Of a DNA stretch of 64,000 nt, positions 7,526-16,559 are shown one piece after another. The notes below the pieces were generated by a model. That model worked only from the letters and a program-made list of their open reading frames with translations. It was not told the DNA's origin and searched no databases. Positions within the stretch are counted from its first letter, which is position 1. Every line of letters starts with the position of its first letter. This stretch comes from Thermoguttaceae bacterium (GTDB taxonomy: Bacteria; Planctomycetota; Planctomycetia; Pirellulales; Thermoguttaceae): assembly GCA_017407125.1 (NCBI GenBank), contig JAFQXE010000002.1:62001-126000 (forward strand), read 5' to 3'. The translations under genes were made by a program, and so were the position numbers.

Positions 7526-8503
7526 GTGCAAATGATGATTGAATTTCAATTAATCAATCGGCGTATTGAAAGGACGATTCGTCTGGTTCTTTGCGCTTCC
7601 ATTCTGTTTTTTTGTTTTGGCGCCAAGTCGTTTGCTCAAACCCCGCCCTGGAATCCGCCTGTGTTTGAAACGCTCGGTTCAGGACGGAGTTTGAAATTGT
7701 CGGTGGAATCCATTCCTGTTTCCAATGTCGGGAACGCCGCCGCTTTGGGCGAAGCGCTTTCTGACCGAATCGCTTTTACGTTCAAAAAGACGGAACCGAA
7801 ACTGATTCTTTTATCCCTTTCCGCTCCTATCACAACCAGAACGGATACGATTGTCCAAACAGTTTCAAACCGATTCCCCCGCGCTGTTGTAGTCGGATTA
7901 TCGTCAGAAGCGAATTTTACTCATCGTCTTGACAATCAACAGCTTGCGTCCGCATGGGTTGTCGGCGGCGGGAACTTGAAGATTTCCGCCGTCCTGGCAG
8001 ACCCGGATTTGGAATCGTTTGACACACCGCAGTCGTACGCTCTGTACGTTCATCAAAGCCTTTTGAGAACAACGCGTGACAAATCGTTGTTTTTGCTTTC
8101 TGCGTTTCCCGCTCAAAAGACGAATGGCGTCGTGCGTGAGCTGTCGAAGCTGGAAGGAACTCGCGTTCCGATAATCGTTTTGGCGGCGTCCGGCGCGCAG
8201 CCGACAATTTACTTTGCCGGGCGACGTTGCCGAAACGCCTTTGCGGCGGTAACCCTTTCCGGGTCGATTGCCGTAGACGTCGTTCCCGTTTCCGACGTTT
8301 CAGCAGCCGCGCTGTCGAAAAAAATAGCAGATCTTGACGAAGCCTCAATGGCGTGCGAGGCAGCGATTGTCTGCCCGTCGAAGTCAAGCGATTGCGTAAC
8401 ATTCAAAAAAGCTGTTCAAAAGCATGTTGGAAAACTCACGCCTGTTTTGGGGCTGTCCGCTAACGATTCCGGGCAGGCGATACTGTTTTCCGCGCCGAGA
8501 TAA
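7526..8503 (+). CDS. Secreted protein with FIST-N-like region
   Basis: This 325-residue protein has a signal peptide near residues 15-38 (RLVLCASILFFCFGAKSFAQ, cleavage after Ala-Gln likely). The segment with LILLSLSAPITTRTD then FPRAVVVGLSSEANF resembles the first part of FIST sensory domains, where the pattern is surface beta strand, helix, then P-x-A-x-VVG. No FIST-C or signalling output domain is seen, so the call is tentative. Starts at GTG 7526 or ATG 7532 are both possible, as there is no good ribosome site. It sits directly after a family A repeat and before CTAG-rich repeats. Confidence 0.55.
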   Translation: MQMMIEFQLINRRIERTIRLVLCASILFFCFGAKSFAQTPPWNPPVFETLGSGRSLKLSVESIPVSNVGNAAALGEALSDRIAFTFKKTEPKLILLSLSAPITTRTDTIVQTVSNRFPRAVVVGLSSEANFTHRLDNQQLASAWVVGGGNLKISAVLADPDLESFDTPQSYALYVHQSLLRTTRDKSLFLLSAFPAQKTNGVVRELSKLEGTRVPIIVLAASGAQPTIYFAGRRCRNAFAAVTLSGSIAVDVVPVSDVSAAALSKKIADLDEASMACEAAIVCPSKSSDCVTFKKAVQKHVGKLTPVLGLSANDSGQAILFSAPR

Positions 8504-8662
8504 GAGCTAATAGCTATTAGCCGCTAGCTGTTAGCTTGTGCGCTTGTAGTTCTTAGCGTTAGCTTTTAAAGCTGGAAACTAAAATCAAAAAGCTAAAGGC
8601 TAGAAGCTAGGGGCTAGAAGCTTTACCCTATTCCCCACTCCCTATTCCCTACTCCCTTTTAC
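8504..8662. repeat. CTAG-rich repeat and pyrimidine leader, family B (copy 1)
   Basis: Dense copies of GCTAG/AGCTA words (GCTAGAAGCTAGGGGCTAG and similar) are followed by CTATTCCCTACTCCCT, which ends about 13 bases before the ATG at 8667. The same order of motifs occurs upstream of the POT transporter (23216-23395, inverted) and, in weaker form, upstream of 60706. Confidence 0.7.
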
Positions 8663-8666
8663 TACT

Positions 8667-9209
8667 ATGGGACAAATCCTTCCGCCGCGACCAGTTCTGC
8701 CGTTGTTTGCCGTGTTCTCCATCTATCCGGAGGCGATAGATTGGGCGAGAAATCGCATTGCTGAAAAATGGGGCGAAATCGGTCTGGCGTCCGTCCCGTT
8801 TAATTTCGACAACACGCATTACTACGACGAGTCTATGGGAGCGGGCTTAAAAAAGCAGTTCTTCGTTCTCAACGCCGGGGCAGACCCGTCTGACCTGATT
8901 GACTGGAAAATTCTATCCAACGATTGGGAAGAGGAGTACGCTCAACTCGCCGGAAAGCCGGAATCGCGTCCGCTCAACATCGACCCCGGATACATCGAGC
9001 TGGGCAAACTCGTCCTGGCAAGCACAAAAGACTACGCGCACCGCATCTATCTGGGCAGAGGCATCTATGCGGAAATAACGCTCAACTTCAAAGAAGGGCA
9101 ATGGGTCGCCCATCATTGGACGTTCCCCGACTACCAGCGCGCCGACTACCACGAGTTCTTTAATCAGGCGCGAACCGTGTTAAAAGAAATCAGACGAAGA
9201 GCGGTTTAG
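8667..9209 (+). CDS. DUF4416 family protein
   Basis: This 180-residue cytoplasmic protein matches the DUF4416 pattern: an N-terminal VPFNFDNTHYY block, a central NIDPGYIELGKLVLASTKD block, HRIYLGRGIYAEITL, and a C-terminal WTFPDYQR. The biochemical role of the family is unknown. The ATG at 8667 has no Shine-Dalgarno site but is preceded by the pyrimidine-rich CCCTACTCCC leader shared with other genes here. CTAG-rich repeats lie on both sides, so it is probably a single-gene transcript. Confidence 0.88.
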   Translation: MGQILPPRPVLPLFAVFSIYPEAIDWARNRIAEKWGEIGLASVPFNFDNTHYYDESMGAGLKKQFFVLNAGADPSDLIDWKILSNDWEEEYAQLAGKPESRPLNIDPGYIELGKLVLASTKDYAHRIYLGRGIYAEITLNFKEGQWVAHHWTFPDYQRADYHEFFNQARTVLKEIRRRAV

Positions 9210-9322
9210 CTTCTAGCTGCTAGCCTCTAGCTGCTAGCTGTTTTTATCAGCTTCCAACGTTTGCCGTTTAAAGCTGAGTCCTTCGAATAATCGAGCTAAT
9301 AGCTAGTAGCTAACTGCTAGTG
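9210..9322. repeat. CTAG-rich repeat, family B (copy 2)
   Basis: Repeated GCTAG words (TTCTAGCTGCTAGCCTCTAG, then AGCTAATAGCTAGTAGCTAA) fill the space between the convergent genes ending at 9209 and 9324. The palindromic words could fold into a bidirectional terminator-like hairpin. Confidence 0.65.
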
Positions 9323-9323
9323 G

Positions 9324-10550
9324 CTATTTCTTTGTATAGACAATTCCTTCCATTTCGACCAGCAGTTCCGGTCGGCAGACGTCTGTAACAGTAAAGACCA
9401 TTGGGACAGCATCGCCGCAGCGTCTGCGGCAGACCTCGGCAATGACTTCGTAGTCTTCCGGACGCTTGATATAAACCCGCAAAAAGGCGAGCTGATTCAA
9501 TTCCGCGCCCAGGCGGTCAAAGCCGTGTTCCCGACAGTTGGTTTTGTCGATCAAACAGGCGATGTTGTCTAACGTACACGCAGCCTGACGCGCCGGCTTG
9601 TCGATAAATCGGCTTTCCGAGTCGATAATACTGGCGGTTCCCGAGATAAAAATAACGCCGCCGCCGTCGTACTCTACGCCCAAAGCTCGAGCGAATTTGG
9701 GGCTTTGCGGGCTGTACGTTTTTCCGTAATTGAAAGCGCTGGTTTGCTGAGGATTTTCCAGCGGAGCGGCAACCAGATTGGGCGAGTTGGAATGAATCGA
9801 CAACCCGGCAAGAATCACGTTTTTCCCGTCGGAACCGATGCCGGTGCTGGCGGGATAGGCATCAAAATCTGACGTATCCAGCGGGTATTTTCGACAGAAC
9901 TTCATATCGCCAAAGAAATCCGTTCTGGCGCGGTTAAGTTCTTTATACCGTTGAGTTTCCCCTTCCGGACCGACGATGTCGCCCAGATAAATCCAGATGC
10001 GAATTACGTCTTCAAAAGAGATGTCAAGCTGATTAAACTGCTTTTGGAGTTCTTCAAAGCAGGAATAAGATTTCGGATAAACCAGTTCGTCTGAAACCGT
10101 CGGGCGACAGTTGACGACGTGCGTCCAATCCAGACCGGAATAAGAAACCGTCGAAACCTGATCTGACGTCCGCTTAACAGATATTTTGTCTGAACTGGAA
10201 GCGGAAAGCCCCCACGCTTCGATGGCGTACGCGGCGCCGGTTACAGGAGCCTGGGGAATAATCTCATATATCGGACAGTTGTCTCCGTAATGCTCTTTAA
10301 GGACTTCTATAAACTTGTCTTCCTGAGAAATATCCGCAAGAAATAAAGAGATGCGATAAACAACGTGGTATTTTTCGTCCTCGCTGAGCTGGTCTTCAAA
10401 GGCGCGATCAAGTTCTTCCAGGGAGTTGGCAAAAAGGGTAAAACTATCCTCCGCATATACAGGACGAACGACAAAACTCCAATGTCCAATTTCACCCAGT
10501 TGGATATAGGAAGATTCTATAGCAGGCAGGTTAAATTTATTCTCGGTCAT
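9324..10550 (-). CDS. RidA-fold protein of the chorismatase type (FkbO/Hyg5/XanB2-like)
   Basis: This 408-residue protein is too long for a simple RidA. The C-terminal half carries blocks typical of chorismatases: RIWIYLGDIVG, then RYKELNRARTDFF, then LENPQQTSAFNYG followed by SPQSPKFARA, then GVIFISGTASI. Family members hydrolyse chorismate to a hydroxybenzoate or a dihydroxycyclohexadiene acid; whether the catalytic residues are kept here was not checked. It stands alone on the minus strand, convergent with the DUF4416 gene. A generic RidA-superfamily imine/enamine hydrolase is the alternative. The start at ATG 10550 has no strong ribosome site. Confidence 0.65.
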   Translation of the reverse strand: MTENKFNLPAIESSYIQLGEIGHWSFVVRPVYAEDSFTLFANSLEELDRAFEDQLSEDEKYHVVYRISLFLADISQEDKFIEVLKEHYGDNCPIYEIIPQAPVTGAAYAIEAWGLSASSSDKISVKRTSDQVSTVSYSGLDWTHVVNCRPTVSDELVYPKSYSCFEELQKQFNQLDISFEDVIRIWIYLGDIVGPEGETQRYKELNRARTDFFGDMKFCRKYPLDTSDFDAYPASTGIGSDGKNVILAGLSIHSNSPNLVAAPLENPQQTSAFNYGKTYSPQSPKFARALGVEYDGGGVIFISGTASIIDSESRFIDKPARQAACTLDNIACLIDKTNCREHGFDRLGAELNQLAFLRVYIKRPEDYEVIAEVCRRRCGDAVPMVFTVTDVCRPELLVEMEGIVYTKK

Positions 10551-10958
10551 AGCTAACTCAAAGAGAATCGTCGTTTATATATAAATCCTTTCTTTAGACG
10601 GTTCCCTTTTTAGTGTTGTTTGAGCGATGTAGGAGTTTTTGTTCTTTTTAAAACGTAAACTATATATACATAGCTTTCGAACTTAATAAACTTTTATTCT
10701 TATTTATTATCATACCTGAAATACATTTAAAATCAATCCTGTTTTAGTAAAAAAATGAAAAATTCTCAAATTATTTTTTTGCTGATGTTAAAATAGAGAG
10801 TTTAATTGAGATAAAAAGAATTTTCAAAAGTTTTTTAAAAAATATGCAAAAGCTCTATAGTCAAATCATCAAAAAAAAGCTACTATAGTTTTCACCGATT
10901 TTCATTTATATTGTTTTTCATGGAAATTGTATTAATAGCGACGAATCCCTATTAAATA
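10551..10958. other. AT-rich divergent intergenic region
   Basis: About 400 AT-rich bases lie between divergent genes. It contains many poly-A/T tracts and a TACTATAG element near 10881 that could be a -10 box for the permease gene. No open frame, repeat or RNA gene was recognised. Confidence 0.4.
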
Positions 10959-12254
10959 ATGTCTCAACAAATAGTTCCCATCCAGCCGGATATCGATAGC
11001 GAAGACTTGCAGAAACGCAGGCAAAAGTTTAATATAATTTTTCAGGATAACAAAGACGAATCTTTCCGAACGCATTATTCTCTGGAACATCCAGGAAGTT
11101 TAGACTGGTACATTCTTCGAAAGTTTCTTTTTCTTGTTCTTGCATCGATGATGTTTCTAACCTCTTTCTATATAATAGTAGATTTTCTTACCAACTCGGA
11201 CGCGTTCATTCAAAAGTGTCGGCAGTATAACATGTCTATTCCGGTAGCGATGTTTCAGTATTACGCGCCGAAACTACTGTCGCTGTTTGATTCCTTTCTT
11301 ACCGTGTTCATTATTCTTCCCGGTTTGTTATTGATTGCTCCAATGATTGGAAAAGAAATTACTATATTTTCCTGCATGGGAATTCGCCGGGTTCGAGTTG
11401 CATATATGGTGTTTTTCGCCGCCGCGGTTATGATAGTTCTTTTTGCGTTGTGTCGAGAATTTGTTTTACCTGCTCAACGTTTCATTATCGGCTGCGACAT
11501 CAATTCATTTTTTGAACAAAATAAAACCCGCGTCGAACCCAAGACTGACCCCAAAACGTCAGTTTATATTTCGGGGGAATCTCTTGATCTTGCCAATAGA
11601 ACCATTATTAAACCTGTGTTCAACATGCCTATAATGCTTCTCGACACTTATGGGCAGTGCATCTACGCAGATGTTGCAATCTGGATGCCGGAGGAGCGGT
11701 TGGGAAACGATGCGTCTTCATCGCGAGAGGCCGGATATCTGCTTAAAAACGTTGTTGCCAAAAAGTGTCTGGACGATCAATGTTCTTTGACGCTCAATGA
11801 TAAACCGACTTTAATTACTCCATTAAACAATCAATCATGGCTAAAGAAAGGGGAGTGTTTTCTGGTAAGCGGAATTGAAATCGAAGATTTAACAATCAAC
11901 GCCGAGCTTCAGGAACATTCCACTATTAAAGAGCTCCAGCGGATTATGGAGCGTATGCCTCCCTATCAGAGAAATCAAGCCGCAATATCTATTCACAGAC
12001 GCATAACTCGTCCATTCGTAGACTGTTGTATAATTTTTGTTGGATTGTCTTTTGTTTTGGCAAACGAGAATCGAATATTCCTTATTTTTCTCAGAGCGGC
12101 AATTTGGTGGCTCGGCAGCTGGATTTTTATTAACATGTCCATCGCCCTGGCAAGCGATACCGATAAGATGATCTCTCCAGCTTTTGCTGCTTGGGCGCCT
12201 TTAATTGTATTTTCTGCCGTGTCTGCTTATGTTTGGGACAGGGTCTTTTACTAA
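10959..12254 (+). CDS. LptF/LptG-family (YjgP/YjgQ) permease
   Basis: This 431-residue membrane protein has the family layout: a first membrane segment (about 53-77, FLFLVLASMMFLTSFYIIV), two more near 105-165, a soluble periplasmic middle of about 190 residues, and three C-terminal segments from about residue 347. In diderm bacteria LptF and LptG form the inner-membrane part of the LptB2FG transporter, which extracts lipopolysaccharide for export. A single gene is present here and the ATPase is not adjacent. Residues 1-45 form a cytoplasmic extension before the first helix. LptF and LptG cannot be told apart. Confidence 0.8.
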   Translation: MSQQIVPIQPDIDSEDLQKRRQKFNIIFQDNKDESFRTHYSLEHPGSLDWYILRKFLFLVLASMMFLTSFYIIVDFLTNSDAFIQKCRQYNMSIPVAMFQYYAPKLLSLFDSFLTVFIILPGLLLIAPMIGKEITIFSCMGIRRVRVAYMVFFAAAVMIVLFALCREFVLPAQRFIIGCDINSFFEQNKTRVEPKTDPKTSVYISGESLDLANRTIIKPVFNMPIMLLDTYGQCIYADVAIWMPEERLGNDASSSREAGYLLKNVVAKKCLDDQCSLTLNDKPTLITPLNNQSWLKKGECFLVSGIEIEDLTINAELQEHSTIKELQRIMERMPPYQRNQAAISIHRRITRPFVDCCIIFVGLSFVLANENRIFLIFLRAAIWWLGSWIFINMSIALASDTDKMISPAFAAWAPLIVFSAVSAYVWDRVFY

Positions 12255-12360
12255 AGACTGTATTTTCTCTATCTTTAGCAGGCTGTCAGTTTTACTTTTC
12301 TTGCCGCGTTGAAAGCGACTCGGAAAAAAATCGGGGGTTCATATCGATTTACAGTCTTTA
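12252..12360. other. Long-range inverted repeat between permease and porin
   Basis: An 11-base sequence (TAAAGACTGTA, 12252-12262) recurs exactly inverted (TACAGTCTTTA, 12350-12360) with about 87 bases between. The first copy overlaps the permease stop codon. The remaining gap to 12583 is AT-rich with no gene seen. Confidence 0.45.
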
Positions 12361-12583
12361 CGCCGCGCTAATCAACGCTTTACAGCTCTGTATCAGAGCA
12401 AATCATTTGCTTTGATTCATCATTTCTAAAGATTTTTTCAATGAATTGAGAAAAATTTCTAATAGAGAAAAGAAAAAAAAGCCGATAGGTGTAAAGTAGA
12501 CTGTAATAGGCTTAGTGTTAGTTGAGCTGTATAAGCATGAAGCGACGCAGTCAGGATTTCCTCCAAAAATCGAGGTAATTGGT

Positions 12584-14014
12584 ATGAAATATTCGAGCTT
12601 ATTCCCGAGAATTGTTATAATTGCCATTTGTATCGCATTGCAATCAAGCATTGTAAAGGCGCAGTATAGCGTTCCAGTCCTGGATCCAGTCGGACAAAAC
12701 GCAGTTGCAGAGCCGATGAACGGCGGCAGCGTCGTTGCAACAGATGGCTTTTTTACAAGTCAAATGCCCTCCTATCTGGTTCGCGACCGCGCTGACGGAT
12801 GGTATAAAACTGCCTGTCCAATGAGTTGCGATCAGTTCTGGGGACCTGGCGAATGGCGTTTCAAGGCGTGGGTCGATCAAGGCATCACCTACGGTTCAGA
12901 ACGCGTTGACGACACCTTCGCGCCTCAAGCGTATAACGATATGTACAATACGTATCAGATGAACCAGGTCTACCTGGCTTTGGAACGCAAAGTCGCGGAA
13001 GACGGCATGAACTTCAGCTGGGGCGGACGCGTTGACGTGTTCTTTGGTACAGATTATTACTACACTCAGGCGTACGGGTTTGAAGCCAGCAACGTTGGAT
13101 ATCTGACAACCATCAACGGTCCGGAAGGCCGCGTCAATCACTGGAATGCAGATGGCAACCGTCATCTGGCTCAAAACGTTTCCGAATACGGCGTTTCAAT
13201 TCCTCAGGCATACGTTGAAATGTACATGCCAATCATGACTGGCGTTAAAGTAAAAGCTGGCCATTACTACTCCGGCATGAGCATGGAAAGCCCAATGGCG
13301 GTTGAGAATTTCTTCTATTCTCACAACTATGCAAGCTACTATGGAATGCCGACCACGCTTACCGGCATTGAAGCTACTTTCGGTCCATCCACGGGTCTTT
13401 CCATCTTCGGCGGCGTTGACCTGGGCTGGAACCGCATGTCGACCAAATCCGGAGTCGCTTCCGGATACGGCGGCGTTCGCTGGATGGATTCCTGCCGTAC
13501 GCTGGCGACGCAGCTCATGGTTCACTCCGGAAACGAAACCTGGACATACAAACCGAATCGTTTCTCCGATGTACAGAACGCTGAATTCAACGTTACCGTG
13601 TTGAGCTGGTTGACGGAATGGAGAATCAACTCCTGGTTGGCAACAAGCCTGGAATTTGTCTACGGCTGGGACGACAAAGGCGACTTCCCCAGAACAAATG
13701 TCAATTCAAGTACATGGACTGGCGTTACCAACAGCTGGTACGTCCGATGCACAGATACAATTACTACCGGTTTGCGGTTTGAATGGTTCCAGGACAATCC
13801 CCAGTGCGGACGAATCGTCTACTCCAAAATATTCGACGATACTTGTTACAACGTTTACGACATCACCCTGGGCGTCAACTGGAAGCCGACTTACTGGTGC
13901 ACCGTTCGACCGGAAGTTCGCTGGGACTGGTCTGACTTGAACGGACCGATCAAGTTCTTCGGCGAAAAGAACAGCCAGTTCACCTTCGGAATGGACGTCT
14001 TGCTCACCTTCTAA
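12584..14014 (+). CDS. Outer-membrane beta-barrel porin (BBP2/OmpL-like)
   Basis: The start is set at ATG 12584, where GAGG lies upstream and a clear signal peptide begins (MKYSSLFPRIVIIAICIALQ, cleavage after VKAQ). The mature protein of about 450 residues is rich in aromatic, Gly, Asn and Trp residues with alternating hydrophobic strands, and ends in Phe (MDVLLTF) as outer-membrane barrels do. The pattern fits the putative beta-barrel porin-2 family common in planctomycetes. Four Cys residues occur in pairs. The 329-base leader and the strong downstream terminator indicate a separate, probably highly expressed transcript. Confidence 0.8.
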   Translation: MKYSSLFPRIVIIAICIALQSSIVKAQYSVPVLDPVGQNAVAEPMNGGSVVATDGFFTSQMPSYLVRDRADGWYKTACPMSCDQFWGPGEWRFKAWVDQGITYGSERVDDTFAPQAYNDMYNTYQMNQVYLALERKVAEDGMNFSWGGRVDVFFGTDYYYTQAYGFEASNVGYLTTINGPEGRVNHWNADGNRHLAQNVSEYGVSIPQAYVEMYMPIMTGVKVKAGHYYSGMSMESPMAVENFFYSHNYASYYGMPTTLTGIEATFGPSTGLSIFGGVDLGWNRMSTKSGVASGYGGVRWMDSCRTLATQLMVHSGNETWTYKPNRFSDVQNAEFNVTVLSWLTEWRINSWLATSLEFVYGWDDKGDFPRTNVNSSTWTGVTNSWYVRCTDTITTGLRFEWFQDNPQCGRIVYSKIFDDTCYNVYDITLGVNWKPTYWCTVRPEVRWDWSDLNGPIKFFGEKNSQFTFGMDVLLTF

Positions 14015-14043
14015 TTCCGTTAAGTACACACTCCTTGATTCGA

Positions 14044-14087
14044 CAGACTCTGTATCATTCCATCCAGGATACAGAGTCTGTTTTTTT
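14044..14087 (+). terminator. Strong rho-independent terminator of the porin gene
   Basis: A perfect 13-bp stem (CAGACTCTGTATC with GATACAGAGTCTG) with an 11-base loop is followed by seven Ts, 30 bases after the porin stop. Confidence 0.92.
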
Positions 14088-14193
14088 AGTTGAAAGCATC
14101 AAGCGGAGAGTTGTAAGAGTAATCTATATGGCAATACTCAAAGCGTTATTTTGCAGAGCTTTTTAACACAGTCGCCTAAAGCGTATCAGAAAA

Positions 14194-14275
14194 CGGAGGA
14201 CATGGGATTCGAACCCACAACCGGAAAACCGGCAACTGATTTCGAGTCAGCCTGCTCACCATTCGCTTATCCTCC
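14194..14275 (-). tRNA. tRNA-Ser (anticodon CGA)
   Basis: On the minus strand the acceptor arm GGAGGAT pairs with GTCCTCC and the discriminator is G73. The anticodon stem GCTGA/TCAGT encloses the loop CTCGAAA with anticodon CGA. A long variable arm (GCCGG-TTTT-CCGGT) is typical of serine tRNA, and the T arm contains GGTTCGAATCC. Position 8 reads A rather than the near-universal T, and the D stem is short. No CCA is encoded. Confidence 0.85.
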
Positions 14276-14402
14276 AAATGGCTTCTAAAGATGCAGTTAC
14301 TATACCATAAAACTTAATTAATTCAAGTAGGGGTAAAAATTCTCGCTTCCTGCGGGAGAGCCGCTTGACAAGCCCCGCTCTTTCCGGTAAACTATACCTA
14401 TT

Positions 14403-16544
14403 ATGGAAACAATTGATCTCAATACAGAGGGACTCAATCCCGCTCAGCAGGAAGCTGTAAATCACATTGACGGACCGATGTTAGTCCTGGCAGGACCCGG
14501 TTCCGGTAAAACGCGCGTCGTTACGCACAGAATCGCCAATCTCATCGCTCACGGGATCGCTCCCCGCAACATTCTCGCCATGACGTTTACCAACAAGGCG
14601 GCGGACGAGATGAAAAGCCGGGTCGAACAGCTCGTGCCGACGGCGGGGCGTAAGCTTTGGGTCAGCACGTTTCATAAATTCTGCGCCTGGCAGATACGCA
14701 TGCACGGGGAAATCGTCGGTCTGAAAGACAACTACACCATCTACGACACCGCCGATTCCAAGCGGCTGTTCAAGATGGTTCTCGACCGGATCAAGCCGGA
14801 ATACAAGTTCACGCCAGCGGGATTGATAAACGAAGTCAGCCGATTAAAAAGCCAGATGATTCTGCCGGAGGACTTCAACCCCTCGCCGCGCAACGGGCGG
14901 CAATGCGCTCTGAAACAGATTTACGAAGAGTATCAGGCGGCTCTGCTGACCGCCAACGCAGTCGACTTTGACGACATGCTCATTCATACGGTAACCATGC
15001 TCAAAAAGGACGAAGAGCTTCGCGCTGAGCTGGACGCCCGATACCGTTACGTTCTGGTCGACGAGTACCAGGACACCAACGCGATTCAGTACGAAATCGT
15101 CAAGCTGCTCAATCGGGACTACCAAAACATTCAGGTTACCGGCGATCCCGACCAGTCCATTTACGGCTGGCGCGGCGCGGAAATCCGCAACATTCTCGAC
15201 TTCGAGAAGGACTACCCCAACGTCAAAACAGTGCGGCTGGAAAAGAACTACCGATCCACGCCGGAGATTTTGCACGTTGCGGACGAGCTGATTGCCAACA
15301 ACCGGCAGCGCAAGGAGAAAACGCTCTTTACAGACAACAAATCCGGCGCTCCGGTACATCTGGTTTGCCTGGACGACGAGTTCGACGAAGCGGAATTCGT
15401 CGCGAAAAAGGTGGAACTGCTGGTCAAGTCCGCCCTGGCGCAGCCAAACGACATCGCTGTCTTTTACCGAACCAACGCCCAGTCCAGACCGTTTGAAGAG
15501 AAGTTCAACATCTACAATCTGCCGTACATTCTGGTCAACGCGGTAGAGTTCTTCCAGCGAAAAGAAATCAAAGACGTCATGGCGTACTTGCGGCTTCTGT
15601 CCAACCCGATGGACGACGTTTCGTTTGTCAGAATCGTCAACTGCCCGGCGCGCGGCATCGGCGACGCGACTGTGGAAAAGCTGGCGGACTACGCTCTTCA
15701 GCAGGGAATCCCGCTCCTTCAGGCGGCGTGGGAAGTCGAACGCATCCCGACCATCAAAGGCAAATCCAAAGCGGCGATTCAGGACTTTATCCGAATCATG
15801 AACGCCATTTTCGAGCTGACCGGAACGAAACTTCAGCCGCTGGTCGAGCAGATTCTCGACCTGTCCGGATACCGCGCTCAGTACGCAGACTCCAAAGACG
15901 AAGACGACATCAACCGCTTGGCGAACGTCGACGAATTTCTCAACGTCGCCAGCGCCTTTGACGAACGTCACGCCGACGACGAGAACATGATCAACCCGCT
16001 GACCGTCTTTCTGGAAGAGACGGCTTTGGTGGCGGACTCCGACAAACTCAACTCCGGCGCCAGCTGCGTTTCCCTCATGACAATCCATTCCGCCAAGGGG
16101 CTGGAGTTCCCGTACGTGTTTGTCGTCGGGCTGGAAGACGGACTTTTGCCGCACAAGCGGTCGATGGAATCGTCGAACGAAAACGACCTGGAAGAAGAGC
16201 GGCGACTGCTGTTTGTCGCTATCACGCGAGCGAAAAAAGAGCTGTTCCTCACCCACGCCGCCCGACGCCGAATGAGCGGGTATTTTCAGTCCTCGCCGCC
16301 GAGCCAGTTTCTTATGGAACTGCCGAGAAACGAAATGGACGCCTCCGGCGACAAGAGTAATACATTCTATAACGAAGAGCCGGACATCGACGACTCGGAA
16401 CTCAACGACTATCCCGACGATTTCCCGGACAGAATCCCGACGGGCAAGAAACGCTGGAACTCCTGGCGAAAAAAGAAACCGTCCGGGAACTCAGACGGTT
16501 TCTGTGACGAAATTACCGACACCCGCTTTACGGATGAGTGGTAG
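14403..16544 (+). CDS. uvrD: UvrD/PcrA-type superfamily 1 DNA helicase
   Basis: This 713-residue helicase has all the SF1A motifs: Q-motif LNPAQQEAV, Walker A GPGSGKT (residues 31-37), TFTNKAADEM, Walker B VDEYQDTN, GDPDQSIYGWRGA, NYRSTPEIL, MTIHSAKGLEFPYVFVVGLE and EERRLLFVAITRAK. It should unwind DNA 3' to 5' with ATP in repair and removal of proteins from DNA. The C-terminal ~85 residues are acidic and poorly conserved (DDSELNDYPDDFPDR). The length fits PcrA/UvrD. There is no good ribosome site before ATG 14403. It is downstream of, and divergent from, the tRNA gene. Confidence 0.93.
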   Translation: METIDLNTEGLNPAQQEAVNHIDGPMLVLAGPGSGKTRVVTHRIANLIAHGIAPRNILAMTFTNKAADEMKSRVEQLVPTAGRKLWVSTFHKFCAWQIRMHGEIVGLKDNYTIYDTADSKRLFKMVLDRIKPEYKFTPAGLINEVSRLKSQMILPEDFNPSPRNGRQCALKQIYEEYQAALLTANAVDFDDMLIHTVTMLKKDEELRAELDARYRYVLVDEYQDTNAIQYEIVKLLNRDYQNIQVTGDPDQSIYGWRGAEIRNILDFEKDYPNVKTVRLEKNYRSTPEILHVADELIANNRQRKEKTLFTDNKSGAPVHLVCLDDEFDEAEFVAKKVELLVKSALAQPNDIAVFYRTNAQSRPFEEKFNIYNLPYILVNAVEFFQRKEIKDVMAYLRLLSNPMDDVSFVRIVNCPARGIGDATVEKLADYALQQGIPLLQAAWEVERIPTIKGKSKAAIQDFIRIMNAIFELTGTKLQPLVEQILDLSGYRAQYADSKDEDDINRLANVDEFLNVASAFDERHADDENMINPLTVFLEETALVADSDKLNSGASCVSLMTIHSAKGLEFPYVFVVGLEDGLLPHKRSMESSNENDLEEERRLLFVAITRAKKELFLTHAARRRMSGYFQSSPPSQFLMELPRNEMDASGDKSNTFYNEEPDIDDSELNDYPDDFPDRIPTGKKRWNSWRKKKPSGNSDGFCDEITDTRFTDEW

Positions 16545-16559
16545 TTCGGGGAGCCACTG

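Noticed and set aside
14844..16256. Long antisense open frame of 470 codons opposite the UvrD helicase
   Set aside because: It lies entirely inside the helicase gene, is rich in Val, Asp and Arg without any known domain, and is an artefact of codon bias on the other strand.
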